64,000 bases of DNA, taken from NCBI RefSeq assembly GCF_020171525.1, contig NZ_JAIVAI010000002.1:397104-461103 (forward strand). Reading direction: 5' to 3'. This document shows, piece by piece, positions 7,873-15,669 of the stretch; position 1 is the first letter of the stretch; every line of letters begins with the position of its first letter. Below the pieces are notes generated by a model. It did not search any database. It saw only the letters and a program-made list of their open reading frames with translations, and was not told the origin of the DNA. The position numbers and the translations under genes were made by a program. The stretch is from Halobacillus yeomjeoni (GTDB taxonomy: Bacteria > Bacillota > Bacilli > Bacillales > Halobacillaceae).

Positions 7873-7900
7873 CATCGTATGAGGGATAAACGTCTATGTT
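7873..7900 (-). promoter_or_regulatory. Sigma-K-like promoter of paralogue 3
   Basis: On the minus strand AAC (7898-7900) is followed after 16 bases by CATACGATG (7873-7881), fitting the AC-N16-CATAnnnT pattern of sigma K. A short hairpin (AAGGGC/GCCCTT, 7925-7940) lies upstream, without a T tract. Confidence 0.5.
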
Positions 7901-8089
7901 ACTTAAAATAATTGTCTTCAAGGAGGCATAAGGGCGTTAGCCCTTGGTGTGTGTAGGGTTTTCTTGAAAAGAAATATTTTGAATTAAGGATGTCCCAGCG
8001 CCAGGACTTGCTTGATGACTCGTCCTACTTGTAAGAAAACACTCCTTTTTCATATGAAAATCATCTCACCTTTAAAAATGTCCTAAAAT

Positions 8090-8118
8090 AAAACCACCCC
8101 ATACATCCGAGGTGGTTA
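8090..8118 (-). terminator. Terminator of paralogue 4
   Basis: AACCACC (8092-8098) pairs with GGTGGTT (8111-8117), followed on the minus strand by TTTATTTT. The stretch from here to paralogue 3's promoter holds nothing else recognisable. Confidence 0.75.
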
Positions 8119-8126
8119 TGCCTGAT

Positions 8127-8888
8127 TTAAAATACTCCGAAGCTTACTTGCTGACTTTGCAACACTCTGATGTGGAATGACAACATCATCTTCTCCAGCA
8201 CGTGATGGAAGTAGCCTTCATCTTCAGGACCATCTCCAAGGCTTCGTCTGTCAGTAGCCTCATCCCACTCGATGATTTCACTGGAAACAAGTTCGCAGAA
8301 TGGAAGATCGTTGTAATGTTGAGAACTCTGCTGGTGGAACTGAGAAAGATCGCTAGATAAATACTTATCTTTTTCAGGGAACCCATTACCTAGATCCTGT
8401 GAACGGAAGAAGTCGAACTCTCTTCTTGTGTTTCGGGTCGGTAATAAAACTTCATTCGCCAATTCGACCGTAGCCATACATTCAAAAGGAATGTTTGTAG
8501 TCAAAGATTTCATTTCAGAAGAGATGCATTCCCCTTTTTCATTGTGAGTAGGAGAAGCGTATTGAATATTCTTCCTTACGAACCCTTTGATGAACAGAGG
8601 GAACGGTCCTGTGGAACGGTCGTTATCGGAATCCGAAGACGGTGTCATAAGACGGCACTGAGTGAGGACGACTCTCTTCTTGATATCTTTGATTTCCAAC
8701 ACAGGGTGTTCAAATTCAATGTTCGCTACTAAATGGCTTGTAATAGTAAAGTTACCCAATACAACTGGAAGTTTTACCGGCACACCAGCTCCGATTGTAG
8801 TCGGTGGACTAGTAATTTCTACTCCGCGGCATTGTTCAACATTGGCGGACGTATTCAAATTGACACATTGTTTATTTTCGTTACTCAT
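8127..8888 (-). CDS. CsxC-like spore-surface domain protein, paralogue 4
   Basis: The 253-residue protein starts at MSNENKQC, with a perfect AAAGGAGG 8 bases before the ATG at 8888. Upstream in-frame starts lack a ribosome site. It shares with paralogue 3 the LEIKDIKKRVVLTQCRLM block, LFIKGFVRKNIQYASP, a TRREFDF block, SSDLSQFHQQS and SSEIIEWDEATDR. It has no signal peptide or membrane segment. It is divergent from the ParM-like gene, and the two promoters share a 190-base intergenic region. A role in an outer spore layer is inferred from the family and from the CotZ-like neighbour. Confidence 0.72.
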   Translation of the reverse strand: MSNENKQCVNLNTSANVEQCRGVEITSPPTTIGAGVPVKLPVVLGNFTITSHLVANIEFEHPVLEIKDIKKRVVLTQCRLMTPSSDSDNDRSTGPFPLFIKGFVRKNIQYASPTHNEKGECISSEMKSLTTNIPFECMATVELANEVLLPTRNTRREFDFFRSQDLGNGFPEKDKYLSSDLSQFHQQSSQHYNDLPFCELVSSEIIEWDEATDRRSLGDGPEDEGYFHHVLEKMMLSFHIRVLQSQQVSFGVF

Positions 8889-8919
8889 GAGTTTTTCCTC
8901 CTTTGAAATAACCTCCCTG

Positions 8920-8944
8920 TATGTTATGCGTTCTGAAATGCCGT
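8920..8944 (-). promoter_or_regulatory. Sigma-K-like promoter of paralogue 4
   Basis: On the minus strand CATAACATA (8920-8928) is a full match to CATAnnnTA. An AC at 8943-8944 lies 14 bases upstream, slightly closer than usual. The leader would be about 25 bases. Confidence 0.4.
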
Positions 8945-9031
8945 GCATAGTTATATGTATTAGAACAATAGCGGATTTTTATAATAAACGCCTTTTCTCA
9001 TTTTTCCATCAAGTTTGAGAAGGACCAGCAC

Positions 9032-9058
9032 ACAAATCCGCCCATTTTGCATAGGCTA
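9032..9058 (+). promoter_or_regulatory. Sigma-K-like promoter of the ParM-like gene
   Basis: AC (9032-9033), 16 bases, then CATAGGCTA (9050-9058) fit the late mother-cell sigma-K pattern. The start of transcription would fall only a few bases before the AGGAGG ribosome site, giving a very short leader. Confidence 0.5.
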
Positions 9059-9080
9059 ATTCATCAGGAGGTCGATCAAC

Positions 9081-10271
9081 ATGTCAAAGAACAACATTTT
9101 TGCTGTGGACGTCGGAAACAGCTGGTATAAAGTCATCGCTTCCGACGAAGGCGAGTTGGTGGAATATCAACTCCCGAATGCCATCGCTTTATTTGATGAA
9201 GAATTTTACGAAAAACCATATGACGACGAAGATATAGACTTTGAAGAAAACTTGATCGTCGAAGTGAAAAGTGCGTCTGTCAAAGACCGGCGTGAAATCT
9301 ATTACATCGGGAAGGCAGCGATGAGACAACGCAATGTCAGCCTCACTGCTTTCAATAACCAAAAAATTGATGAAGAACGGACTTATATCCTTCTACATTC
9401 GATCATCGCGTATCATGCAGCTCTCTCCAGCCCGTCGGAAACCGAAATCAATTATTACATCGATCAATTAGCTGTCTCCCTTCCCACAACCCAATATAAA
9501 GAGAAGAAATCCGTTTTCAAAGACCGCTTGAAAGGCGTGCACACCGTCATCTTCCATAAAGCACCTGGGATCCAGGATCCTAAAGAAATTGCTGTGAAAA
9601 TCCACATTGATGATGTCATCATCGGTGCAGAAGGGGCTCTAGCTTACTTGAGCCTTACTCGGGACCCTGATACGTTGAACGTCTATAATGATGATCTGGT
9701 CAAAGACTCACGGAAAGGAATCATCATCGGGGATTTAGGCGGGGATTCAGTCGACTTTGTCGGGATCAAGAACAACAAGCCCGTTGCCTCTGTGGAAGGG
9801 GAACAATTCGGCATCAATCAATTTTTAGATAATATCATTCAAAAAGTCAGTAAAAATGAACTCTACAAATTCAACTCCAGATCCGAGCTTGAGGAGAAAT
9901 TGGCAGCTGGTCAATCTGAATGGTATGTAGAGCCATTTGCAGGTGTGAAGAAGGATATAAGCAAATACATCATCCCTCAGCTGAAAGCAATGGCCATCAA
10001 GTACCTGGAACACTTCGACCGGGTCAGGAGCAGCTCGAATGAAATTAACGGAGCTGTTCAGTATATCGCTGTTGGAGGTGCTGCCGAAATTGCCATGAGG
10101 CAGATCAAAGAAGCGGCGGTCAAATGGAGTGAACGGGGACGCCCGATCGAGTTGTATTTCCCTGAAAACATGGCAAAACTGAACGTCCAAGGGTTATTCA
10201 TCTTAGCTAAAATGAATCAACTGAAGAAAGAAAAGAACAATGAAACTGAATTTGTGCTGTCAAAAAATTAA
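9081..10271 (+). CDS. ParM/Alp-like bacterial actin
   Basis: The 396-residue protein has the actin-fold ATPase motifs in order: phosphate-1 loop FAVDVGNSWYKV (about 7-18), phosphate-2 loop GIIIGDLGGDSVDFVGI (about 213-229) and adenosine motif YIAVGGAAEIAM (about 328-339). This places it with ParM/StbA and Alp-type segregation actins, which polymerise into filaments on binding ATP. AGGAGG lies 8 bases before the ATG. A small gene follows 12 bases later in the same operon, as parR follows parM on plasmids. The setting is unusual: a chromosome, among spore-surface genes, behind a sigma-K-like promoter. No plasmid replication gene or parC-like repeat array is visible. Filament formation is inferred; the fold is well supported. 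Confidence 0.85.
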   Translation: MSKNNIFAVDVGNSWYKVIASDEGELVEYQLPNAIALFDEEFYEKPYDDEDIDFEENLIVEVKSASVKDRREIYYIGKAAMRQRNVSLTAFNNQKIDEERTYILLHSIIAYHAALSSPSETEINYYIDQLAVSLPTTQYKEKKSVFKDRLKGVHTVIFHKAPGIQDPKEIAVKIHIDDVIIGAEGALAYLSLTRDPDTLNVYNDDLVKDSRKGIIIGDLGGDSVDFVGIKNNKPVASVEGEQFGINQFLDNIIQKVSKNELYKFNSRSELEEKLAAGQSEWYVEPFAGVKKDISKYIIPQLKAMAIKYLEHFDRVRSSSNEINGAVQYIAVGGAAEIAMRQIKEAAVKWSERGRPIELYFPENMAKLNVQGLFILAKMNQLKKEKNNETEFVLSKN

Positions 10272-10283
10272 AGGGTGAGTATT

Positions 10284-10652
10284 ATGTCAAGAATTTACAG
10301 GGATTACTTCAGTCATACTCTACTCACAATTCCTGACACGTTCATCGATGTCAAGACAGGGGATTCCCAGACTGTCGCCCCTAAAGTCATAGAGGAGATC
10401 GAATACCATTCCAAGAACAATACACTGCAGCACCTGATCTTCTCTGCTCTTCAGAGTTATCTCTATGAGAAACGGAATACGTCCGTAGCTACGAGTGACG
10501 TACTGCTCCAGTTGTTGGAAATAAAAAGAATGTTGAATGGTGGAGGCGGGAATCCTCACGAAGTGAGTAAAAGAACACATGAAAAACCACCTGTGTCTGA
10601 AAAGGTGGATTTGAAAGAGATCGAGGACCTTCTCGAAGCATTCGGGGGATAA
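10284..10652 (+). CDS. Small ParR-like partner of the actin gene
   Basis: The 122-residue protein starts at the ATG at 10284, behind AAGGGTGAG; a GTG at 10275 is in frame but overlaps the ribosome site. It is mostly helical, with a Gly-rich hinge (GGGG, about residue 85) and an acidic C-terminal helix ending KEIEDLLEAFGG. I do not recognise the family from sequence. Size, position and an N-terminal half that could hold a DNA-binding fold resemble ParR-type adaptors, whose C-terminal tail binds the actin filament. It is co-transcribed with the ParM-like gene and ends before a strong terminator. The partner role is inferred. Confidence 0.6.
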   Translation: MSRIYRDYFSHTLLTIPDTFIDVKTGDSQTVAPKVIEEIEYHSKNNTLQHLIFSALQSYLYEKRNTSVATSDVLLQLLEIKRMLNGGGGNPHEVSKRTHEKPPVSEKVDLKEIEDLLEAFGG

Positions 10653-10662
10653 CTTATGTATC

Positions 10663-10698
10663 AAAGGCAGCCTGGTGGATGCAGGCTGCCTTCTTTGT
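10663..10698 (+). terminator. Terminator of the actin operon
   Basis: AAGGCAGCCTG (10664-10674) pairs with CAGGCTGCCTT (10682-10692), followed by a T-rich run. Confidence 0.85.
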
Positions 10699-10726
10699 TG
10701 ATTCGTAAATAATTCCGACGAGAAGA

Positions 10727-11287
10727 CTAGCACAAATATACGGCAGGAAGACAAGTGACCGCACAAAAACAAGATAGATCGACATTGATGCAGATTCCTG
10801 TACCTACTAAATCATCCAAGTATTTGTGATCTACTTGGTCGCAGGCGGAACGTTTCGGGCACTTTCCATCCTTACCTTTTTCATGCTTCAAGTCAGATTT
10901 GAACACAAGCAATTCGAGGACAGCACATTTTTTATCCAAGTCTTTCACTTTGAATATGAATGTCTCGACGCATTTGAACTTCGTTTTCTTAGAGTGGCAT
11001 GTGTAGGTGGTAACTCCAGTCCCTTTATAAGGGTGACATCCGCAATATAACATGACCGGAACCGTGTTTTTCTTTACCTTCTTCTTTTCGCCTAACAAAT
11101 CTTCAATCGATCTTTTGCAGGACGTGTGGCAGTCATTATGTTTTTCTGCTGCTTCCTGTGCATATAGAATCGCATCCAGAACATCTTCTACACAGTTTTT
11201 ATAATGTTTCGTTTTGCCACAGTCATTTTTATAATCGTCTTTAGATTCGTAGTCGTAACTCTCACTTAAATATTCGTTGAAACTCAT
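10727..11287 (-). CDS. CotZ/ExsY-like spore coat protein
   Basis: The 186-residue protein has 16 cysteines. The N-terminal pattern CGKTKHYKNCVEDVLDAIL (from about residue 23) is the hallmark of the CotY/CotZ/ExsY group. These proteins cross-link and self-assemble into the spore crust or the exosporium basal layer. The C-terminal region CINVDLSCFCAVTCLP is also typical. There is no signal peptide. GGAGGAG precedes the ATG. It is convergent with the ParM-like operon and closes the island. ExsY/CotZ would be the expected scaffold for the CsxC-like proteins nearby. Which of the named paralogues it matches cannot be decided. Confidence 0.85.
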   Translation of the reverse strand: MSFNEYLSESYDYESKDDYKNDCGKTKHYKNCVEDVLDAILYAQEAAEKHNDCHTSCKRSIEDLLGEKKKVKKNTVPVMLYCGCHPYKGTGVTTYTCHSKKTKFKCVETFIFKVKDLDKKCAVLELLVFKSDLKHEKGKDGKCPKRSACDQVDHKYLDDLVGTGICINVDLSCFCAVTCLPAVYLC

Positions 11288-11416
11288 TTGATTTTTTCAC
11301 TCCTCCGATTAATGGCTCAAAACATTATACGTAATCGTACCTTTTTTGATTGAGAAGAATGCCCAGTTCATAAGATTAATGAGAAGGAAAAAATCGAGAC
11401 AACTCTTTATTCAACC

Positions 11417-11459
11417 AAAAAGAAAGGTGACAAGCTCAAGTCCTGTCACCTTTCTTTTT
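11417..11459 (-). terminator. Terminator of the 11458-11874 gene
   Basis: A long perfect stem (AAAAAGAAAGGTGACA with its complement) overlaps the stop codon of the small membrane protein gene. It may also act on the plus strand. Confidence 0.85.
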
Positions 11460-11874
11460 ATAAATTGAACAACATGAAAATGGACGCCAAAGGAATCCCG
11501 CTTAGGAAAGCGAGAGATATAAAAACAACTCCCTTGACTTGCTGCTTGTAATTCTCCTCAACCGATTGAACCGTTTCCTGTCCCTTCATGAACACCTTGG
11601 CTAACACCGTGAGCCATACGATGACCATTAGTCCGATAGATATATACACCGCACCTGTAGAGAGTGTACTGTTTTCCAAACTCGCAAACGCCACTACGAT
11701 CAATACGATGGGAACGATTTCTACAATGGCTGACGATATGAAAAATTTCGTCTGCTCCTTCTGTATTAAATTTTCGTCCAATTTGCTTTCTGAGAGCCTC
11801 GTCATCATTTTACTGGATACGAAAGCAATTCCGATGACAGCAATGACGCTGGCCAATAAAAATAGAAATTCCAT
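11458..11874 (-). CDS. Small membrane protein of unknown function
   Basis: The 138-residue protein starts at MEFLFLLASV, with AAGGAGG 6 bases before the ATG at 11874; longer in-frame starts have no ribosome site. Four hydrophobic segments are visible: residues 2-20, about 44-65, 75-95 and 112-135. I do not recognise the family. It stands alone with its own terminator. Confidence 0.6.
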   Translation of the reverse strand: MEFLFLLASVIAVIGIAFVSSKMMTRLSESKLDENLIQKEQTKFFISSAIVEIVPIVLIVVAFASLENSTLSTGAVYISIGLMVIVWLTVLAKVFMKGQETVQSVEENYKQQVKGVVFISLAFLSGIPLASIFMLFNL

Positions 11875-12079
11875 AGTTTCCTCCTTACCCAATTCAGTCC
11901 ATCCCTCATTGTAAGCGGGCAAACTACTCCTATCTATGGTAATTCCAACATCACAAGGATTATATTTCCAAATTAACAACTTTTAAAGTGTCTTCATAGT
12001 CATAGTTATGTTCATTTCTCTACTTGCTCCATGGGTCTGCTCTTATGGACTTGATTTCGGAATGTTATTAAAATATTGG

Positions 12080-12165
12080 GGCGTGGGGGAGGGTTCGCTT
12101 TCCTGCGGGCAAACCGGCAAGCTTCCCGCGGAGGAGATCAACTTCTACCCTTTTAAGCCAGAGAA
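12080..12165. repeat. Truncated GC-rich repeat fragment
   Basis: In the 433-base gap between the membrane-protein gene and the 12308 gene, a GC-rich patch contains TTCGCTTTCCTGCGGGC and TTCCCGCGGAGGAG, resembling the ends of the dispersed repeat at 26891 and 55929 with the middle deleted. Nothing else is recognised in the gap apart from the ribosome site at 12290-12297. Confidence 0.4.
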
Positions 12166-12307
12166 AAATCCTCCTCTCTCAAGTTCAATTCTTAGGAACC
12201 AATCATAGTCTTCTGTGTGAAATTCACCTTTATCTGGTAAAAAGACGTTTCTTCCATACATTAAATGGAAATAGTACCATAACCCATTATTTAGGAGGGA
12301 ATATCAA

Positions 12308-12850
12308 ATGGATATCCGCGAATTGCTTGATGAAAAAAGAGCTGTATTTGAACTGGAAAACGAAATCCAAAGGAACACACAGGAAGTTTTTGACTACATC
12401 AAAGACTTGACGAATCAATTATGTGCCGGCCAGCCTGATGCGATTTTGAACCTTGAAGGAAATACAATTTCCGTCGCCGCTTACAACAGCATGTTAGGTG
12501 CGACCAAAATAGAAGATGTGTCCATTCTCCGTGATTCTGACTTGATTCCGGAATCCGGGATTGAAGCCTTAGAGGAAACAACGAACTGGAAGAAGGTTGC
12601 GCTCCAGGAAGGAAGAAATGAATATATCACAGGTCTGATCGTATTTGAATCGAAGCATGATTCTCTTGGAATCGAGCAGGAAATCGGCCGTCTGTATGTG
12701 AACAAAGACAAGAAGATTACGTTCAAAGGACTCGTTGGCGGTAATCGAATTGAAATCATTGAACCGAATGAAATTGATGCCCGCCTGCCTGAAATTCTGC
12801 AGTCCTGCCTTGAAGATGCATTCTTTGAAGGTTGCTCATACTGGACTTGA
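12308..12850 (+). CDS. Conserved-looking protein of unknown function
   Basis: The 180-residue acidic soluble protein has no signal peptide or membrane segment. It begins with a helical, charged stretch (about 1-40) and continues with a mixed alpha/beta region. The ribosome site TTAGGAGG is ideal for the ATG at 12308. Codon use resembles neighbouring genes, and it ends before a good terminator, so it is a real gene. I do not recognise the family. Confidence 0.65.
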   Translation: MDIRELLDEKRAVFELENEIQRNTQEVFDYIKDLTNQLCAGQPDAILNLEGNTISVAAYNSMLGATKIEDVSILRDSDLIPESGIEALEETTNWKKVALQEGRNEYITGLIVFESKHDSLGIEQEIGRLYVNKDKKITFKGLVGGNRIEIIEPNEIDARLPEILQSCLEDAFFEGCSYWT

Positions 12851-12909
12851 GAACAGTCCCATATTGATACACCATGACGCTTCCATTACAATACCCCCCA
12901 ATAAGTTTG

Positions 12910-12940
12910 AGCCCCTGGTCAGGCAGACCAGGGGCTTTTA
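12910..12940 (+). terminator. Terminator of the 12308 gene
   Basis: AGCCCCTGGTC and GACCAGGGGCT form an 11-bp stem with a 5-base loop, followed by TTTTA. Confidence 0.9.
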
Positions 12941-12953
12941 ATTTCAGTGAGTA

Positions 12954-13682
12954 TCATTTACTCCTATTAATTACATAGAAAAGGGTAAATAAAAAAACAA
13001 CCCCCGCCAGAATATACGAGCTGTACACCACCAGAGGGACATCTACATTCTGATTTTTCACACCGATTCCAATGAATGCCCAGACAAACACAAGTGGATA
13101 TATCCAGTCCTGCTCATTTTTCAGGAAATATAGTGCCAACCCTGTTCCCGCTGCCAAAAGGATGAAAGTCCATACTGAATCTGACACTCCAAACCCAGTC
13201 CATCCTGTATAAGTGAGGTAATAGCTGATGTTTGCGATGGTTGCCACACTGATCCATCCTAAATAAATGGAAAATGGGAGAGTATCAAAAAATGAGGCGT
13301 CCACCGTTTTCAACTTTCCATAAAGCCGGATGAGACTTAGGAGTAACAGCACCATAACAATGACTGACAGACCGAAGAGCTCGTAATGCCACATAAAAAT
13401 CCAGAGAATATTAAGAAGGCTGCTCAATACAAAAAGTCCGTGGGTCGATTGATAAACGGGAAGGTCTCTACGGCTCGATGGTAATTGACGAAGCACCCAA
13501 ATACCTAAAAGAATGTAGATCAACCCCCAGATACTGAACACATAGCCCGCCGGTGTGAACAAGACATTCAACTGATTCGATATCTCTCCCGTGGTTTTCC
13601 CGTTCAAAGGCAGAGCATTCGCCAATCCATTCACAACTACAACGAGAAGCAACGCTGCTGTATTGATTATAAACTTCCTCAT
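12954..13682 (-). CDS. TspO/MBR-related tryptophan-rich sensory-type membrane protein
   Basis: The 242-residue integral membrane protein has about seven hydrophobic segments. The signature is the region FTPAGYVFSIWGLIYILLG (about residues 39-57), which matches the helix 1-2 region of TspO/MBR-related proteins (FxPPxxVFxxxW-type motif). Classical TspO is about 150 residues; this longer form is common in Bacillaceae and is often labelled tryptophan-rich sensory protein. Tetrapyrrole or lipid-type ligands are suggested for the family but cannot be inferred here. The ATG at 13682 is preceded by GGTGGTGA; a TTG 24 bases upstream is also in frame. Confidence 0.7.
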   Translation of the reverse strand: MRKFIINTAALLLVVVVNGLANALPLNGKTTGEISNQLNVLFTPAGYVFSIWGLIYILLGIWVLRQLPSSRRDLPVYQSTHGLFVLSSLLNILWIFMWHYELFGLSVIVMVLLLLSLIRLYGKLKTVDASFFDTLPFSIYLGWISVATIANISYYLTYTGWTGFGVSDSVWTFILLAAGTGLALYFLKNEQDWIYPLVFVWAFIGIGVKNQNVDVPLVVYSSYILAGVVFLFTLFYVINRSK

Positions 13683-13759
13683 TTCACCACCCCCAGCTAA
13701 TAGCAACTATGATTTATAGTATTCCTTCTCTACACTTTTAAAAACATTCACCCCACAAG

Positions 13760-13803
13760 AAAAGGCCGATGAGAAATCCATGGATTTCTCATCGGCCTTT
13801 TTT
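13760..13803 (-). terminator. Terminator of the prs-like gene
   Basis: A perfect palindrome (GGCCGATGAGAAATCCAT and its complement) has A/T tracts on both sides, just past the stop codon. Confidence 0.95.
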
Positions 13804-13805
13804 AC

Positions 13806-14750
13806 TTAATCAAACAGCACACTGACAGAGTCTTCATGCTGAACCCGCAATAAAGCATCCGCAAAAAGCGGCGCTACGGAGAGAGAAGTGATTTTTTCAA
13901 TCTTTTTATTTTCAGGCAGAAGGATAGAATTGGTCACGACCAGCTCTTTGATTTGTGAGCTATCAATCTCTGTAACTGCAGGATCGGATAAAACAGCGTG
14001 TGTCCCGCAGGCATAGATGTCACGAACTCCATTTTCTACGAGTGCTTTCGCTGCCAGAGTGATGGTTTTACCCGTATCGATCATATCATCCACGATGATG
14101 GCATTCTTTCCTTCAATCGACCCTACCACATTCATCACTTCATCGCTGTCAGGATGAGCTTTTCGATTATCAATGAATGCAATCGGGGCATCCAGGTAAT
14201 TGGCCATTTTTCTAGTTCGACTCAATCCACTCGTCGCCGGCGCAACGACCACTACATCATCGAGATTTTTTTCTTTGTAGTAATCAGCCAGAATCGGAAT
14301 GCCCTGAAGCTGATCGACTGGAATATTGAAAAAGCCTTCGATCTGCGGAGCATGCATGTCCAGGGTGATGACCCTTGAAACCCCTGATTTTTCCAGCAAA
14401 TCAGCGATCAGTTTCGCCGTAATCGGTTCCCGGGCGCGGGCTTTTCGATCCTGACGGGCATACCCGTAATAAGGGATGACCACATTGATCGTCCTGGCTG
14501 AAGCTCTCTTCATCGCATCGATCATTATCAGAAGCTCCATCAGGTTTTCGTTTACAGGCTGTGATGTAGTTTGTATCAGATAAACATCCGTACCTCGGAC
14601 ACTCTCTTCAATTCTGATTTGAATTTCACCGTCACTAAAACGTACAACCGAGCTTTCTCCTAAGGGAACCTCCAACTTTTCAGAGATTTCCTGCGCTAAA
14701 GGGACGTTGGAATTCAATGCAAACAGTTTCATTTGTGATTTGGATCGCAT
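13806..14750 (-). CDS. Divergent ribose-phosphate pyrophosphokinase (PRPP synthetase) paralogue
   Basis: The 314-residue protein is of normal PRPP-synthetase length and keeps the family blocks [50 protein letters not shown] (ATP and Mg binding) and [11 protein letters not shown] (catalytic His). Canonical PRPP synthetases make PRPP from ribose 5-phosphate and ATP. Key segments differ from B. subtilis Prs as I recall it: PDHGG reads PATSG, the flexible-loop DKRR reads DNRK (loss of the catalytic-type Lys), and the ribose-phosphate loop IIDTAGT reads MIDTGKT. It may therefore be weakly active, altered in substrate, or regulatory. The normal prs gene usually sits beside glmU, which is not in this window. 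GAGAGGAGAGG precedes the ATG. Confidence 0.8.
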   Translation of the reverse strand: MRSKSQMKLFALNSNVPLAQEISEKLEVPLGESSVVRFSDGEIQIRIEESVRGTDVYLIQTTSQPVNENLMELLIMIDAMKRASARTINVVIPYYGYARQDRKARAREPITAKLIADLLEKSGVSRVITLDMHAPQIEGFFNIPVDQLQGIPILADYYKEKNLDDVVVVAPATSGLSRTRKMANYLDAPIAFIDNRKAHPDSDEVMNVVGSIEGKNAIIVDDMIDTGKTITLAAKALVENGVRDIYACGTHAVLSDPAVTEIDSSQIKELVVTNSILLPENKKIEKITSLSVAPLFADALLRVQHEDSVSVLFD

Positions 14751-14843
14751 TTCGACCTCTCCTCTCTTTTCCGATTCAGACTCCTATGTACCAAGAATCT
14801 TCACGAGCCATGCCTCCAAAATAAACAGGAGGATATTGAAATC

Positions 14844-14852
14844 ATTATATCA
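14844..14852 (-). promoter_or_regulatory. Extended -10 promoter of the prs-like gene
   Basis: On the minus strand TGATATAAT provides a TG-extended, perfect -10 box about 95 bases before the start codon; the -35 box is poor. The remainder of the 14751-15127 gap holds only the terminator at 15079-15110; no gene-like frame was accepted. Confidence 0.5.
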
Positions 14853-15078
14853 TAAACGGTTATTCAGGTTGGGTTGGAAGGATGTTCAAGCTCACGACTC
14901 CTTTAGTACTATTCACAAAAGTGACCAGGAAAAAACGTTGCTACCCTCTTCTACAAAAAGAACTTCCTACGATAGGGAGTTTCAGGGACTGCTTTCTACC
15001 AGATTACAAGATCGTATACACCTTGAAAATGCATCTGTCGCTGCCGGACCTGTCCACTACGATTTTATGACAATGACC

Positions 15079-15110
15079 AAAGCCAACCTCTTATGCAGAA
15101 GGTTGGCTTT
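15079..15110. terminator. Terminator hairpin downstream of the 15128 gene
   Basis: AAAGCCAACCT pairs with AGGTTGGCTTT (a bulge in the loop side). T tracts are short on both strands. It probably ends the minus-strand 15128-15553 transcript. Confidence 0.6.
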
Positions 15111-15127
15111 CAAATTTGTTTAAAAAA

Positions 15128-15553
15128 CTATTTTTCCATACCTCCATGGACTTCCACCACAAATGCATAGCTTTCAAAACCTTCCTCGTCTTCAATAAGT
15201 ACATCAAAGACATAGACTCCCTGTTCACCAGGGAGTTTGATTGTGTTCTCTTGGATGGGCTCTGTTTTCATCAATTCATCTCCATCCCATTGCTGCAATG
15301 TGAGATTTCGCAACGAATGACCTTCGCGTACGACTTCCAAAGCTGCGTGGGGCGGGATGACATCAGGGTCTTCCATCATATGCTTCAACCGATCAGACAT
15401 TTTTTCCTGATAGATTTCTTCTTTCCCCGGACCAAGCGCTCCAACCGAATATACTTCAAACTCATGATTGATCAGAAGTTCAGGTGGTTCTTTTATATAG
15501 GCGTCTCGCAGAAGATCCAGCTGGTATTTTCTGTTCAATTCAAACCAATTCAT
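15128..15553 (-). CDS. Hypothetical protein of unknown function
   Basis: The 141-residue protein starts at MNWFELNRKYQLDLLRDAY, behind GGGGG at a usable distance; an ATG 36 bases upstream has no ribosome site. The C-terminal part (TIKLPGEQGVYVFDVLIED and AFVVEVHG) looks like a beta-sandwich, and the N-terminal half is charged and helical. There is no signal peptide. I do not recognise the family. It follows the monooxygenase gene by 116 bases on the same strand with no terminator between, so the two may be co-transcribed. Confidence 0.55.
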   Translation of the reverse strand: MNWFELNRKYQLDLLRDAYIKEPPELLINHEFEVYSVGALGPGKEEIYQEKMSDRLKHMMEDPDVIPPHAALEVVREGHSLRNLTLQQWDGDELMKTEPIQENTIKLPGEQGVYVFDVLIEDEEGFESYAFVVEVHGGMEK

Positions 15554-15669
15554 AGTTGTACGCCCCCGGTTCTGTCCATTTGTACTCATTATAGAACGAT
15601 GCTTGTAAGTACACTACTTGAAATATTCACCAACCAAAATGTCTGCTTCCGAAAAGCTATATTAATCGA

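Noticed and set aside
9081..10652. Interpretation of the actin pair as an integrated plasmid partition system
   Set aside because: No replication gene, no parC-like repeat array, no integrase or attachment site is visible, and the neighbours are spore-surface genes; kept as an alternative only.
12008..12208. Plus-strand open frame of 66 codons
   Set aside because: It runs through a GC-rich repeat fragment, has no ribosome site, and its translation looks non-coding.
14707..15123. Plus-strand open frame of 138 codons upstream of the prs-like gene
   Set aside because: It overlaps the real minus-strand gene start and a terminator, has no ribosome site, and shows no protein-like composition.
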